Assembly (NCBI GenBank): GCA_947561715.1
Contig: OX387202.1
Location: 1,798,001 to 1,862,000 of the forward strand
Reading direction: 5' to 3'
DNA from: Ascidia mentula
Lineage: Eukaryota; Chordata; Ascidiacea; Phlebobranchia; Ascidiidae
Length of the DNA stretch: 64,000 nt
The position numbers and the translations under genes were made by a program. The notes beneath the pieces were generated by a model. That model did not search any database. It was not told the origin of the DNA and worked only from the letters and a program-made list of their open reading frames with translations. This document shows, piece after piece, positions 44,858 through 55,472 of this stretch. Position 1 is the stretch's first letter. Every line of letters starts with the position of its first letter.

Positions 44858-44882
44858 GTTTCGACCTGTAAGGTCTCATCAG
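44858..44882 (-). ncRNA. hammerhead-ribozyme-like core (- strand)
   Basis: The - strand reads CTGATGA, then GACCT-TAC-AGGTC (a perfect 5-bp stem II), then GAAAC: the two conserved hammerhead strands joined by stem II. TTTCTGCAGATC downstream offers a TTC cleavage site and a helix I with the TGCA that precedes CTGATGA. Helix III would be imperfect. Activity not shown. Confidence 0.4.
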
Positions 44883-45037
44883 TGCAGCTGTTGCAGTGGC
44901 ACCGTGCTAGCTTCTACACTAGCGCAGGCCCATAGACTTCCACTTTGTGGTACCTTTCGGTCAATCGTCGATATGTTGAGTACCCAACAAACTACCAACA
45001 AGTAAAAGCAAACTCAGTGCCACAGTCAACAGCTGCA

Positions 45038-45062
45038 CTGATGAGGCCTTACAGGTCGAAAC
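45038..45062 (+). ncRNA. hammerhead-ribozyme-like core (+ strand)
   Basis: CTGATGA, then GGCCT-TAC-AGGTC (5-bp stem with one G.U pair), then GAAAC. TATTCTGCC follows, giving a weaker 3-bp helix I. Confidence 0.35.
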
Positions 45063-45199
45063 ATTGTGTACACCTATTCTGCCCATATCAATAACGTCTA
45101 TAGTCTTTACAATTTTTCAAAGCGCTGTGACAACAGGTAATGTCCGCCTTGTGTTTTATTGCATGTCTTTAACCATGGTGTCAGCTTGTTGTTATTTCC

Positions 45200-46240
45200 G
45201 CGTGCCTTGCATTGCGTACTTGAATGGTTGCGAAGAGCATAAAGAAGTCTTGCCTTATGGAAGGCCGAACGTCGAGTAAATCTTTTAAAGAAGGAAAGTC
45301 ATGAAAGTAGTTGAATATTATCACAGGCAGTGGAGGGCTTAACTTAATCCTGATGTTGCATGCCAAAAGTGTCATTACTTAACGCGTAATTGGAAAATAT
45401 GATTTTTTGTTTATGTAAAGGTTTGAAGTTAAATGATTCCAAATTGAAGGTGAAATAAATCCATGTCATCAGTAACAAGAAATAAAAACTCATGAATTCA
45501 AAATCCATAACTTGTAATTAACAATGTTCCAATAATACGGTGTTGCTTGGCTATTTATAGTAGACAAGATCGCTGTGAGTCAACCACACCTGACGATCGG
45601 GTCTTCCCGGCATGGATAATATTGTGAACTTATCAGTGTTTTCTGTGTTGTAAGTAACGATATGAGTTGACAGACGTTTTAATCAAATCTTTTGAACTTT
45701 GCGCAAAACTACAACATGGATGACGATAAATAGAGAAATGAAGTTAGTGGCGAGCGATTAAACCATCACTGTTAACGAGTCAAGTGACTACGTGACTGTG
45801 ATTTCGTCCCAGAAAATTCACCCTCTGTTGTAGTATTTGGTCTGGACAACATTTATCATCAGTGACAACAGAGACATGAGATATGTCTGTTACAAACCTT
45901 CCAGTATGCGTGTGTTTGAATAAACGCTAGATGCCGCTCATGAGTAGAAACGGTGCGAATCAGATGTCGCTGTTTGTCGCCAACCACATCTTCCCACTGT
46001 GCGGTGAACTTTCACCTGGTTCTGTAACAGTCATCACTTTAACGCTTTATTGTTTGGGATGTGAACGTTGTATTCTGACTACTTTTTTCTGCAGAAGTCT
46101 GCAACCTATGCAACATCCATCAATACTATCCAACCAGTCGGCTTTTAAATATAGTTGAAACTGTGCAACCTGTCCAATACTTTTATATTATCTTTGAAAA
46201 TAATGAATCAATCTGTACAAATTTAGGGTTATAATGGCCC
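45200..46240. other. non-coding; includes dispersed repeat copy 3
   Basis: 45840-46020 is the third copy of the 'GCTAGATG.CGCTCATGAG' repeat. The rest of the stretch shows nothing I can name. Confidence 0.45.
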
Positions 46241-47029
46241 GAAGTTGTATTCTTGAAAACATAGCAACGGCCGATTGAGACATTACAGAATTTGGTTTTG
46301 TATCGCGATTAGATTATCGATGTCTGGTCTGGATTTTTGTGTTATAACAGTAAAGGTTTTGCCTCACATTCATCACCAGCTCCAGGAAGTAATCAAGCAG
46401 CCTCAACCTTCCCTTGAAATCCCCCTATACTCAAAGCCACTGAAATAATTGCAATTGAAACTATGCACTATCAGCTCGGCCGATCCACGGTTTGATCACC
46501 AATATTTAGAAGGTGGTCATTATTGGAAAGATAGAATCAACGAAATGTTGTTTTATGTTTGACTTTTTAATTGTTGACCCTGAAATTCATTAAAAACGTT
46601 GTCATTTCCAAGTTATCCCTTCTTTTGTTCCTGTAATACTGTGACAGGGTTTGGTTGGCGGCACAATCGATATAACCACAAAATTCCGTGCCTAAATATT
46701 TATTTTTGGGATTCGGCCCAAAGCATTAAAATGTCGCATAGGTGTTTTGTTGGATTGTCGCTTGGCATCAGATGTCGGTGTTTGAATCGAAACACACCTT
46801 GCGATTGTTCGGCGAAATTTCACCTGCATGTACCCAGTCAGAGAAGGGATTTCCCTATGCTTGCAATAAATCTACGCTCTTACAATAAACATATACTGGG
46901 TGCTATTCGGTCATCCCTGCCACCCTTACTCCAGTATCAACTTCTGCTTTAGGATTGTCAGTAAGGCTTTCAAACAAATCAAGGAAATATGTTGATGTGC
47001 AAAAAAGACAGAATAATCATTGAAATCTG

Positions 47030-47290
47030 CGGACAGGTGTACACACAGTTCCAATAAATAAGGTCTCATCAGTGCAGCTGATGATTGTGGCACTGTGCTA
47101 GCTTCTACACTAGCAGGCACATAGATTTCCACTTTGTGGTACCTTTCGGTCAATCGTCGATCCGTTGAGTACCCAACAAACTACCAACAGAGTGAAAGCC
47201 AGCTCAGTGCCACAGTCAACTGCTGCACTGATGAGACCTTACAGGTCGAAACATTGTGTACACCTATTCTGCACATCTCAATGACGTTCA
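47030..47290. repeat. foldback repeat carrying a hammerhead-like core, copy 2
   Basis: Second copy of the 44.8-kb foldback with the same central sequence. The left arm has lost the GAAAC half of its core; the right arm (47228-47252) is intact. Confidence 0.7.
47228..47252 (+). ncRNA. hammerhead-ribozyme-like core (+ strand)
   Basis: CTGATGA, then GACCT-TAC-AGGTC (perfect stem II), then GAAAC. TATTCTGCACATC follows 14 bp on, so that TGCA just before CTGATGA can pair with the TGCA after TTC as helix I. Helix III is weak. Confidence 0.4.
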
Positions 47291-47764
47291 TAGTCTCTAC
47301 ATTTTTTGGAAGCGCTGTGACAACAGGTAATGTCCGGCTTGTGTTTTATTGCACGTCCCTTCTGCTTCACGTCGTTCCACTGCTTGCAACTACGTAGTCT
47401 TAATTAATGGCGTACGAATCACGACAGAAGGTAATTATGAATGATAATAGAGAAACAAAGAGGAAGGAGTAATAGATCTGACGAAACTGCAACCGTTGGG
47501 TTGCGAAATTTCTGTTTGCGTTTAAATCTGATTAACACAGAAGTTGAGTTAATCTTAACCTCACAAATGCGTGTTTTGAACTTTGTTAGTGTTTTCACTC
47601 AGCTACAGTTGTTTTTCATTCTAACAAGGAACCAGAGTTGAGGTGTCAGTACAAGGTGGGCTTGACTTTTAACCGCATCATTATTTTAAGATCAATAGAT
47701 ACGGCAGCCTAGAAACGTGATGGAATCAGGGTTGGTTGAAGAAGGCGGAATAGACGTTCACATT

Positions 47765-49170
47765 ATGTCACTTCACAAAAACCGTTGTTTTGAGAAACGA
47801 CGTTTGTTGTTCTCAATTGCTTTGAACCGGTGCGGCAGCAACTAATGTGTGGCCTGTGTGTTATCTCACATATAGACCGTGAAATCGATTGAACCTTGCT
47901 AGTGGTGTAGTACAGAAGAGATTATCTGTGTCGAAAATAAATATATGGCACTTAAATTGTTTTCCTCGCACTGAAGTTGTGCCGGCCTCGTAATGTACGA
48001 CAGTGAGATCACAGTTACAGTAAAGTGTCTGTTGATAGTTTGTTAAATCGTAATATGCTGCGGAATTACATTGGAAATTTCAAAATTTCACAAAGTTTTT
48101 CATGGACTGCAAATACGTCATAACATGTGTAATTAGAAGAGTCAGATTGCAATCACAGCATAGTGGACAACAGTTAAAATCTTTGCTTGGGGGAAAAATT
48201 AACTAAGAGGTCAAATAATATTCACACGTGTATTAAAATGTACGTGACCTTCTTTCTGAGTGTTGAAGTTGAGGAACATTGTTATCTCAGCATTGCTTTT
48301 CAGCAAATTATTTTGTTTTGAGGCCTCCGTGCATGTAAACTAACCTGCCCAATTGTTGTGCGTTTAGGAGATAGATTTTGTTCTCGTGAAGGAAAGAAAT
48401 TATTTTTGTTTCTTCGAACATCAAGTGAAACACAACACCGTTCTACAGGTAGGTAAAACATGTTAACACTTTATTTGAGAAAGCTGTGAAACAAATAAAA
48501 ATCAACTTCACTTTGTCGATATTTAGTTTTTGACTTCTTTACTGTCGCCCTAATTGTATTTATTTGCATGCATTGATTTGCTTTAAACCATCTGTAAAGC
48601 CTTACATTAAATATTGGTTTACATCTTTTTTAGTTTCGTGGCCGATAAAAATGTACGAAAACATTTGTAAACTAAATAAAATTCAAATGGAATATTGCAT
48701 TGTCACAAACGGGAGTAGTTGCTGAACAAAAACAGTAAGTTAATGTATGTTGCTGCTGAAATATCATTACTATGACAAATAAGGCAGGTATCAAAGCCCA
48801 CCTTGCAAATGTTTGCCAACAACCAAAAAACGTTAAAGAGTTTTTGGAGGTTACTATGTGGAAATCAAATAGGTTTTGAGCATATCAGTTATATTTAGTA
48901 TATGATAAGGCCGGAAATGCTAGAAACATGTTGGGCCTTTATTGTTCACGTAGGGCGACATACAAAATCAAAACTAACTTATCTCTATGGCAATTCTGTT
49001 TAAACATTTACCATTGCTCTACAAAAGCAGTTAAGACCCTTTTGAAACTTTACATTTTCGTAAGCAAAAGATTAAATCCATAATATGCCGTGGGCCTATT
49101 TTACAGCTGGGCGTTTTTACCTTCAGGCACCTTAGTTCATTTTTGAACATCGAAGGAACGTTAAAACTTA
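47765..49170. other. non-coding stretch, nothing recognised
   Basis: No exon or repeat partner was found, apart from a possible short 5' UTR exon border (TTCTACAGGTAGG) near 48445. It precedes NLR locus 2 and ends in an ACTTACAG acceptor. Confidence 0.35.
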
Positions 49171-49179
49171 CAGACAAAC

Positions 49180-49207
49180 ATGTCATCATCTGCTCCACAA
49201 GAACAAC
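49180..49207 (+). CDS. NLR locus 2, exon with start codon
   Basis: ATG in AAACATG context, nine codons (MSSSAPQEQ) plus one base, GT donor. Same length and phase as 5912-5939. The upstream acceptor (ACTTACAG) is also conserved, which supports this start in both loci. Confidence 0.45.
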
Positions 49208-49404
49208 GTGACGTTAAGTCAAGTTATATAAATATATGAGCGCTATAGAAATGAGTTGGTTCAGTAAATATAATCCCTTTGCCCTGTCCATATGAAATGT
49301 TTTAACTGCTATAACGTCAGCTTCATACATGTTCACAAATCAGTTTAATGCGATCTTAATTAACATGTTCCATACAACATTTAAACATACATATATCAAT
49401 TAAG

Positions 49405-49514
49405 CTGGGAGTTCAAGAGATGTGGATGATATCTCACAAATGTTGGATGTTCTAACAACGACCAGTCAACATGATGTAGTTGATGTTCCAGGGACATCTT
49501 CACATCGTGTAGTG
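49405..49514 (+). CDS. NLR locus 2, N-terminal repeat-motif exon 1
   Basis: 110 nt as in locus 1 (6304-6413), encoding GSSRDVDDISQMLDVLTTTS and VDVPGTSS. About one residue in ten differs from locus 1, and the frame and splice borders are kept. Function unknown. Confidence 0.45.
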
Positions 49515-49566
49515 GTATGTTATAATGTGGAGATAGCAATTAGATGTAATGTGTGATTTTGCTTAG

Positions 49567-49752
49567 TCATCACGAACGACGGATGACTCATCACAACATA
49601 GCTCCAGTCAGGAATCGAGTGATGCAGATGAAGATGTGAATCAAACTGCTCCTAAATATGTAGAAAACCAAGAACAAATGTTGGATGTTCTACCATCGAC
49701 CAGCCAACACGAAACAGTTGATCTTCCAGGGACATCCACACAACGTATAGTG
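49567..49752 (+). CDS. NLR locus 2, N-terminal repeat-motif exon 2
   Basis: 186 nt, phase 0-0: a Ser/Gln/Asp-rich start, then QEQMLDVLPSTSQHETVDLP. This is one of two such exons here, against one in locus 1, so the motif exon has been duplicated or lost between paralogues. Confidence 0.45.
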
Positions 49753-49821
49753 GTAAGTTATGACACTGAATAAAAATAAAAATAAAAACTCTACTTCAAT
49801 GTCAAGTGTGATATTGCTTAG

Positions 49822-50007
49822 TCATCACAAACGACGGATGACTCATCACAACATAGCTCCAGTCAGGAATCGAGTGATGCAGAGGAAGATGTGAATGAAA
49901 ATGCTCCTACATATGCAGAAAACCCAGAACAAATGTTGGATATTTTACCAACTACTAGCCAACTTAACCTGGTTGATGTTCCAGGAACATATGGAGAACG
50001 TGAAATT
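49822..50007 (+). CDS. NLR locus 2, N-terminal repeat-motif exon 3
   Basis: 186 nt, phase 0-0: the same Ser/Gln/Asp-rich start, then PEQMLDILPTTSQLNLVDVP and GEREI before GTAAGT. The GEREI end matches the single 186-nt exon of locus 1 (6488-6673), so this is its orthologous position and 49567-49752 is the extra copy. Confidence 0.45.
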
Positions 50008-50399
50008 GTAAGTCGTGTTTTAACCGTGTTGTATCCGTTGCCAGGCCTGCTGTTATTTGCAGGGACTGCTTGGCGAAATAGAATGACTAAATGATGTTTT
50101 TAATCCAGATAAACAGGAATGTTTTGTTTTTACAAAATAAATTGACTGAGGTTAGTGTAACTTGTCGACAGAAGTGCTTCGTAATATCAGCAGCGCAACA
50201 AATACAACCAAAGCCACATTTCAACTAATACAAACTGTTTTAAATTTTACACTACAACATGGACAAAACACCAAGCAACGATCACTTTGGAAAAAAACAC
50301 AAGCTCTTTTTTATGCGCACTTCACCATAGAAATCTTTTATAAAATTGTCCGCTAAACACAGATGATGATTTTCTTACACTAAACCACAACATATGCAG

Positions 50400-50553
50400 A
50401 ATATCCAAGGAGAAGGCCCTGTTCTTGGCGACCTGTTGGTCCACACAACTGGACCAATCTGTACCGGACCAGTTACGATCAAACAACAGGTCAACGTGGT
50501 TCAACATACAGCACCACAACAACTCAACTTACAATCAGAAATACAGAAAAAAT
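50400..50553 (+). CDS. NLR locus 2, Gly/Pro/Thr linker exon
   Basis: Between TATGCAG and GTGAGT; encodes NIQGEGPVLGDLLVH, TGP repeats and a single VVQHTAPQQ unit. It is shorter than its locus 1 counterpart by 36 nt, a whole number of codons, and keeps the phases. No NACHT exon follows in this window, so the locus may be a dead paralogue. Confidence 0.45.
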
Positions 50554-52459
50554 GTGAGTGAACATTGGTAGAAAAATGATTTGTCTGCGATTAAACTTCA
50601 GGTGTTCAGGTCTTCCAGTATAAAAACAATAATTAGAAATACCGACGATTCGGTTTTGTTCTGTACGTTAATGTAGCGTTTTTAGTTAAAAAATATCATG
50701 CAGGACACTCAATTTCTTTGACTTCTTTGTTCTAGTTTTGTTGAAAGATTACGACTCAAGGCTTTATTTGACCGCTTCAGAAAAACTTTAAACTTCAAAT
50801 TACGTCACAGCTATAGTAGGCTCAACTTTTAAGTTTGGACTAAATTAGACATTACTTTCACAATAAAACCTACACAATACATTTTAAGATTAGGGGTTAT
50901 GATATATAACAGGGGTGGCAAGACTGCGGCTCTTTGAGCCTTTGATTGCTGCTCTTTAATGAATTAGACATCAAATTATGAAACAATGTGTTCTCCGAAC
51001 TGCTTTAACATCATATCTGCCTAATTTCGAACATCTTGTAGCCCAGGTAGAGACTCACAGTATCACCACACAGCACTAATATTTCATCAATAGCTACACT
51101 TTGCTGTGAGTGAATAAATTTACTTCTGTGTTAAAGGAACGTTTTCCATACATCGTACATTACAAGTTGTGCACAGTACACCATGCCACAGTATGCAAAC
51201 ACGGTTACTTATGTACACAATACACTGGTCAACAGTGCTTATCTTCTGTTTGAACTAAAGTTGCCAACGCTTCATTCGGAGTACGAACATAATATCGAGA
51301 TTAGTGAAAACTCACACAAACGGTGGTGGTGGAATGATTACTTGTGTAACCGAAGTTAGTTGGCGACCCTGAAATTCTGCCTAACCTTCAAGGGGCAATA
51401 TATTAAAGTACCGCAATTTCGACCAAGGTTGGCCACCATAAACTTGGTGAAGGTCCACGTTAACGTGCACTCAAAACCCGGACCAGCGCGGCCAAGGTGA
51501 CAACTCCTAATTTAAAAGGATACGATATCATTAAAAAACATACAATAAAAACAACGTTTGCGTTGCGAATGAGAAATGACCAATCAGTTTGTCATAAATC
51601 TACGACGTTTCCAAAACTAGAGCTGTTCAAATGGAGAAAGTCCAAAATTAAGTGGTGAGTGACGCCAGACGTCACACATTAACGCGTATACGCTGTATAC
51701 AGGCGAAATAGCGTCGACAGAACGCGTCTGTCTGGTTATCGGTGGTGTCGGCTTCCACAATCGTTGTAGTTCACGCTGCGCAATTTCGATGTCTTTCTGG
51801 AACGTGTTATTGCCTCTACACGTTTTTATTTTATTTTTTCACCAACACAAAACATGATAAACTTCCACTTGAACCTTTGCATACTTAGTGTGCGCGTAAC
51901 AACATGTTAAATTACTTTACGATTACTGTATTGAAACACAAATACATAGCTTTGCATGTCGCGGACGCCTTGCCTGTTATTTCAATACAACATCAGTCCT
52001 TACATTAGCCACGTGGTCATCCCCAGGTATTGTGTTGGTTTTGATGAGGAATTTCAACTCCATGGCTAATTATGCCTCCTTTATTATCAGCACGCATACA
52101 CGATTACCTCACATGCAATTTGCATATTCATAAATTATTGATGACTGGATTATTTGATTACACAGATTATCTGCTTTCGGGTTTGTAGTAGAACGGATTG
52201 TTGTTAGTATTATGCTTGTACTCACATTGATTCTGAGAAGAAATTTGGATTGCGTTGTTTTTATTTATTCGCAGTTGTTTAATTTTTTGTTTTATTTTTT
52301 GCTGTTGTTTGGTGTTTGTTTCATTCTCCTTTTTTTATTTATGTTGAAGACATTTGTGCACAGTTTAATAAAGTTTTGAGTCGCAGCTATTACACTTTCT
52401 CGTAAACCTGACCATTGCGGTGCTGGCTGGTTAGGACTTCATTGTTTCCATGTCACCAT
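50554..52459. other. duplicated intron of NLR locus 2
   Basis: Matches about 7.26-10.15 kb in order and orientation, with a hAT relic inserted at 50.9 kb. Similarity stops at about 52455 ('TGTCACCATCA'), roughly 300 bp before the place where the NACHT exon starts in locus 1. Confidence 0.6.
50910..51090 (+). mobile_element. hAT transposon relic, internally deleted
   Basis: Begins with CAGGGGTGGCAAGACTGCGG, a hAT-type terminus (CAGGGGTGGCCAA..TGCGGCTC in many animals). At about 50996-51080 the + strand reads RTALTSYLPNFEHLVAQVET, like the end of a hAT transposase. The middle is missing and the far terminus was not found. It is absent from locus 1, so it inserted after the segmental duplication or was lost there. 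Confidence 0.5.
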
Positions 52460-53227
52460 CATGGGCGTCGATTTTTTAACATTTTGTGAATTATTAAGGG
52501 CGACTTTTCCAGGTTTACGCAACATTGCCGATTCTTACCATTATGCTACAACAACTGCTACGTTGCGTAACAATCAACGAGAAACTTGTGTTGTCATGTT
52601 TGTGACAGTAACCCTGTTTACATGGCCAAGTCGACTTGAGCATCAAGTCGACTCGTGACCGGGTCACGTGATTTTCAAATTCGACGCGCGAAAACGACGA
52701 ATTTACATGGGGCTTTTGAGTCAGCTTAAGTTAAGCTGTCTCGGGCTGACAGGCTGTAAATTCAGACTCTGTACTAAATAAATTATCAATATTTCTAACC
52801 TAGGCATGCAGAGAAAAGTTATTGGCAGTTAGTTTACGCAAATGCTTGCTGCAAATTGGTCCTTGATTATAATGTGAGTTTACTTTTCCAGATATAATAG
52901 ATGATTTAACTAGAAAGCCTGCTGCAACCCATATTTTTTTAATTTCTGATTAAACTAAAAGGCTGCATTTTCCTGGAATGTGTTCACAACAACACCATGG
53001 TAAGAGTATTCAAGTGAAAATTTCATGTTTAGTAGTATTAGGCTAATTATCTCTGTCCTTCTTCACAGGATCCTTTTCAGAAGCTGTCTAATCCCGTAAT
53101 CCCATGTACAATTGAGTGTCAGAAAAGACTGAATGGAATGTTTCATACCAGCCCAATTGTAACGTGCTTTTTCAACGGATCGGCGGCGTTACACGCTACA
53201 CAGCAGTTTTGGCCTTTATTCCAAATG
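52460..53227. other. non-coding junction before the BEL/Pao element
   Basis: Not similar to locus 1. Holds CCCTGTTTACATGG near 52611 and TTTACATGGGG near 52701, which look like DNA-transposon end motifs, but no full element can be drawn. Confidence 0.35.
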
Positions 53228-53762
53228 TGTTAAAAACGCGTCCCAGTTCTCCTAGGTAGTGGCCAAGCCCGCAGAACACAACAGACACTTGTATTCAATA
53301 CAACGAAAATGACCAGCACAACACCAACGGAACAGGAACGGTTTCTACAAACAAAAAGAAACACAATTGTACATACGGTTTGCAAACATTCTACTACACT
53401 CACCAAACTGTTTTGCGACCGATCTATCAGCAGGCACAGGTTGCCCGTTGCGAAATCACATTCACAATCTGCATCAATCAGATGCCGGCAAAACTTCCAA
53501 AGGTCACAGTTTTTAGAGATAAACACAGTTATCAGATGTAAACATCATCTACGCCTTATGCAAGTAGAATCCTTATTCAAATAGAATCAGGTTAAAGCAC
53601 ATCCCAAAAAAACTGGCAACACAAGTATAAGCAAACCTAACCACGCGGTCTGCACGCGCAGAGCTACTGCGCAGCCTTTGTTATGAGTGTTGCGTCAAAC
53701 ATAGAAAGCATAACAAAAGCAGTAACGAAAAGGAATAAACAATTTTGGTTTGGGAATCTACA
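53228..53762 (-). repeat. probable 3' LTR of the BEL/Pao element
   Basis: The right border at 53762 is set by a purine tract (rc of CCTCCCCCC, 53764-53772) just before TGTAGATTCCC on the - strand. The left border (TGTTAAAAACG at 53228) is inferred from TG..CA ends only, as there is no second copy to compare. Confidence 0.5.
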
Positions 53763-53807
53763 TCCTCCCCCCAAATTGGGAAACCAATTTTTACAGCGAA
53801 CAAAGAT

Positions 53808-55472
53808 TCACAACTCAGTCTCATTCTCCTGCGCGGGGATCACCACGCAGAGCTTAGTGATGGGTCTCCTCAGGAAACCGCCGGCCGTCTTCACTGCAAC
53901 GCTCCTCACCACCTGGTGTTTATCATGGAATAGTTCGGTGACTTTTCCAAGAGGCCATCGACATCGTGGAGCAGAATCATCGACGAGTAGCACAACATCA
54001 CCTTTGGAAAAATTACTTCTCCTGGTGTGCCATTTTTGTCTGGAGATGATTGTCCGGGGGTACTCCCTCAGCCATCGTTGCCAAAATTCATCGGCAACAT
54101 GCTGAACCATGCGGTATCGGCGTCTGGCGTAGCAATCGCTCGGGTAGGTCATCGTCGGCGGCAATCCCACCGATGGGTTAATTCTTAACAGGTGGTTTGG
54201 CGTCAAGGGCATGTCTTCACCAACTTCCAGGGAAATTTCAGTGAGAGGTCGTGAATTTATGATGTTCTCCACCTCCAACAGCAACGTGTGTAGGGCGTCA
54301 TCGTCTAGTTTTCCCTCAGGATAAATCGCCATCATAATTCTTCGGACGGTTCTGATCATCCGTTCCCACACTCCACCCATGTGGCTTGCTCCTGGTGGGT
54401 TGAACGACCACTTCACCTTCCGCTGGCGCAAGTAGTCACAGATCTGATTTTGGTTCCATTTTTCCACGTCTTCCTTCATAACGCGGTTAGCACCAACGAA
54501 ATTGGTTCCGTTATCCGAGTAGATGTGTGATATTTGACCACGTCGTGCAAGAAATCGCCTCAAGACATTCAAAAAGGCGTCTGTAGTTAGGTCGGCAGCA
54601 ACTTCTAAATGAACAGCACGTGTCGTCATACACGTAAACAGACATCCGTACCTTTTAATTTCGCATCTGCGTTGTCTGATCAGCAAGGGTCCGAAATAGT
54701 CCACACCGACGTGTGAGAATGGTGGTCGTCAACCTGCAATCTGGACGGAGGCAGGTCAGCCATCAGCTGCTGACCTGGCTTGGCATTTCTTCGTCGGCAT
54801 TATCCAGTAACGCTGGCACAACAAACTCAATGTGTAGTTGATACCAGCATGTCCCGCACCTTGGGCGTGAACTTCTTGGGCAATTAATTCCGTTAGGCGA
54901 CAATCATTGGGCAGAATCGCCGGATGCCTTGTTTCGTAGCCCAACCTCGCGTTGTCGAGTCTGCCGCCAACACGAAGTATGTCGTCCTTCAATATAGGGT
55001 CGAGCCTATAGAGCGCAGATTTTGGCAGCAATTTACCCGTGGGTAGCGATGCAAGCCAATCAGCAAAGTGCTGACGCTGCACAAACTTGACGAGTTCTGA
55101 CTCAGCAATTGTTAATTCGTCAATGGATATAGGCAAGTGTGACACGGTCACCTCTTTCTTTTTAGCTTTACAGTACAAGTAGCGTTTAAACCTGAGCAAC
55201 CATGCAGTTGCCAACTTCAAACGATGTAGTGACGAAAAATGGACAATCAAACGATCAGTACCTTTTTCTTCGAGCGTTGTGAGGAAAACATCCGCTTTGA
55301 TTCTTTCCAAGTCAAAGCTTTTGTAGACCTCAGCAGTAGTTGTTTTTTTGGTGAAACGATTTGGCCACTGGTCGGGTGTCTTTCGCAGGAACTCAGGTCC
55401 GGTTAACCACATTCCACTGCACAGTGCGTTGGCAGTAACACCGCGAGACGCTGCATCAGCCGGGTTTCTCAA
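53808..55472 (-). pseudogene. BEL/Pao integrase and RNase H end
   Basis: Shows the HHCC-type finger (HAQGAGHAG..), the integrase core with YSDNGTNFVGANR and GGVWERMIRTVRRIM, and the C-terminal PLTPNHLLRIN. It follows the long frame at 55469-59179 in element order. A fossil with few breaks. Confidence 0.85.

Larger units (their letters stand above)
44820..45095. repeat. foldback repeat carrying hammerhead-like cores, copy 1
   Basis: Arms of at least 45 bp (44858-44902 and 45017-45062) are inverted copies. The central part has 'CACTTTGTGGTACCTTTCGG'. Weaker inverted similarity extends outward to the limits given. Each arm includes a CTGATGAG..GAAAC core. Probably a non-autonomous element. Confidence 0.75.
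43740..47760. repeat. imperfect local duplication, non-coding
   Basis: Three segments occur twice in the same order: 43757-43950 with 46255-46440 ('CACATTCATCACCAGCTCCA'); the foldback 44820-45200 with 46980-47390; and 44395-44740 with 47407-47745, which are nearly identical. The foldback and the last segment are swapped in order between the halves, so more than one event occurred. No exon was recognised; small open frames such as 44429-44629 and 47441-47641 are only duplicates of one another. A short minisatellite of GACCCTGCC units lies at 44245-44270. Confidence 0.65.
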
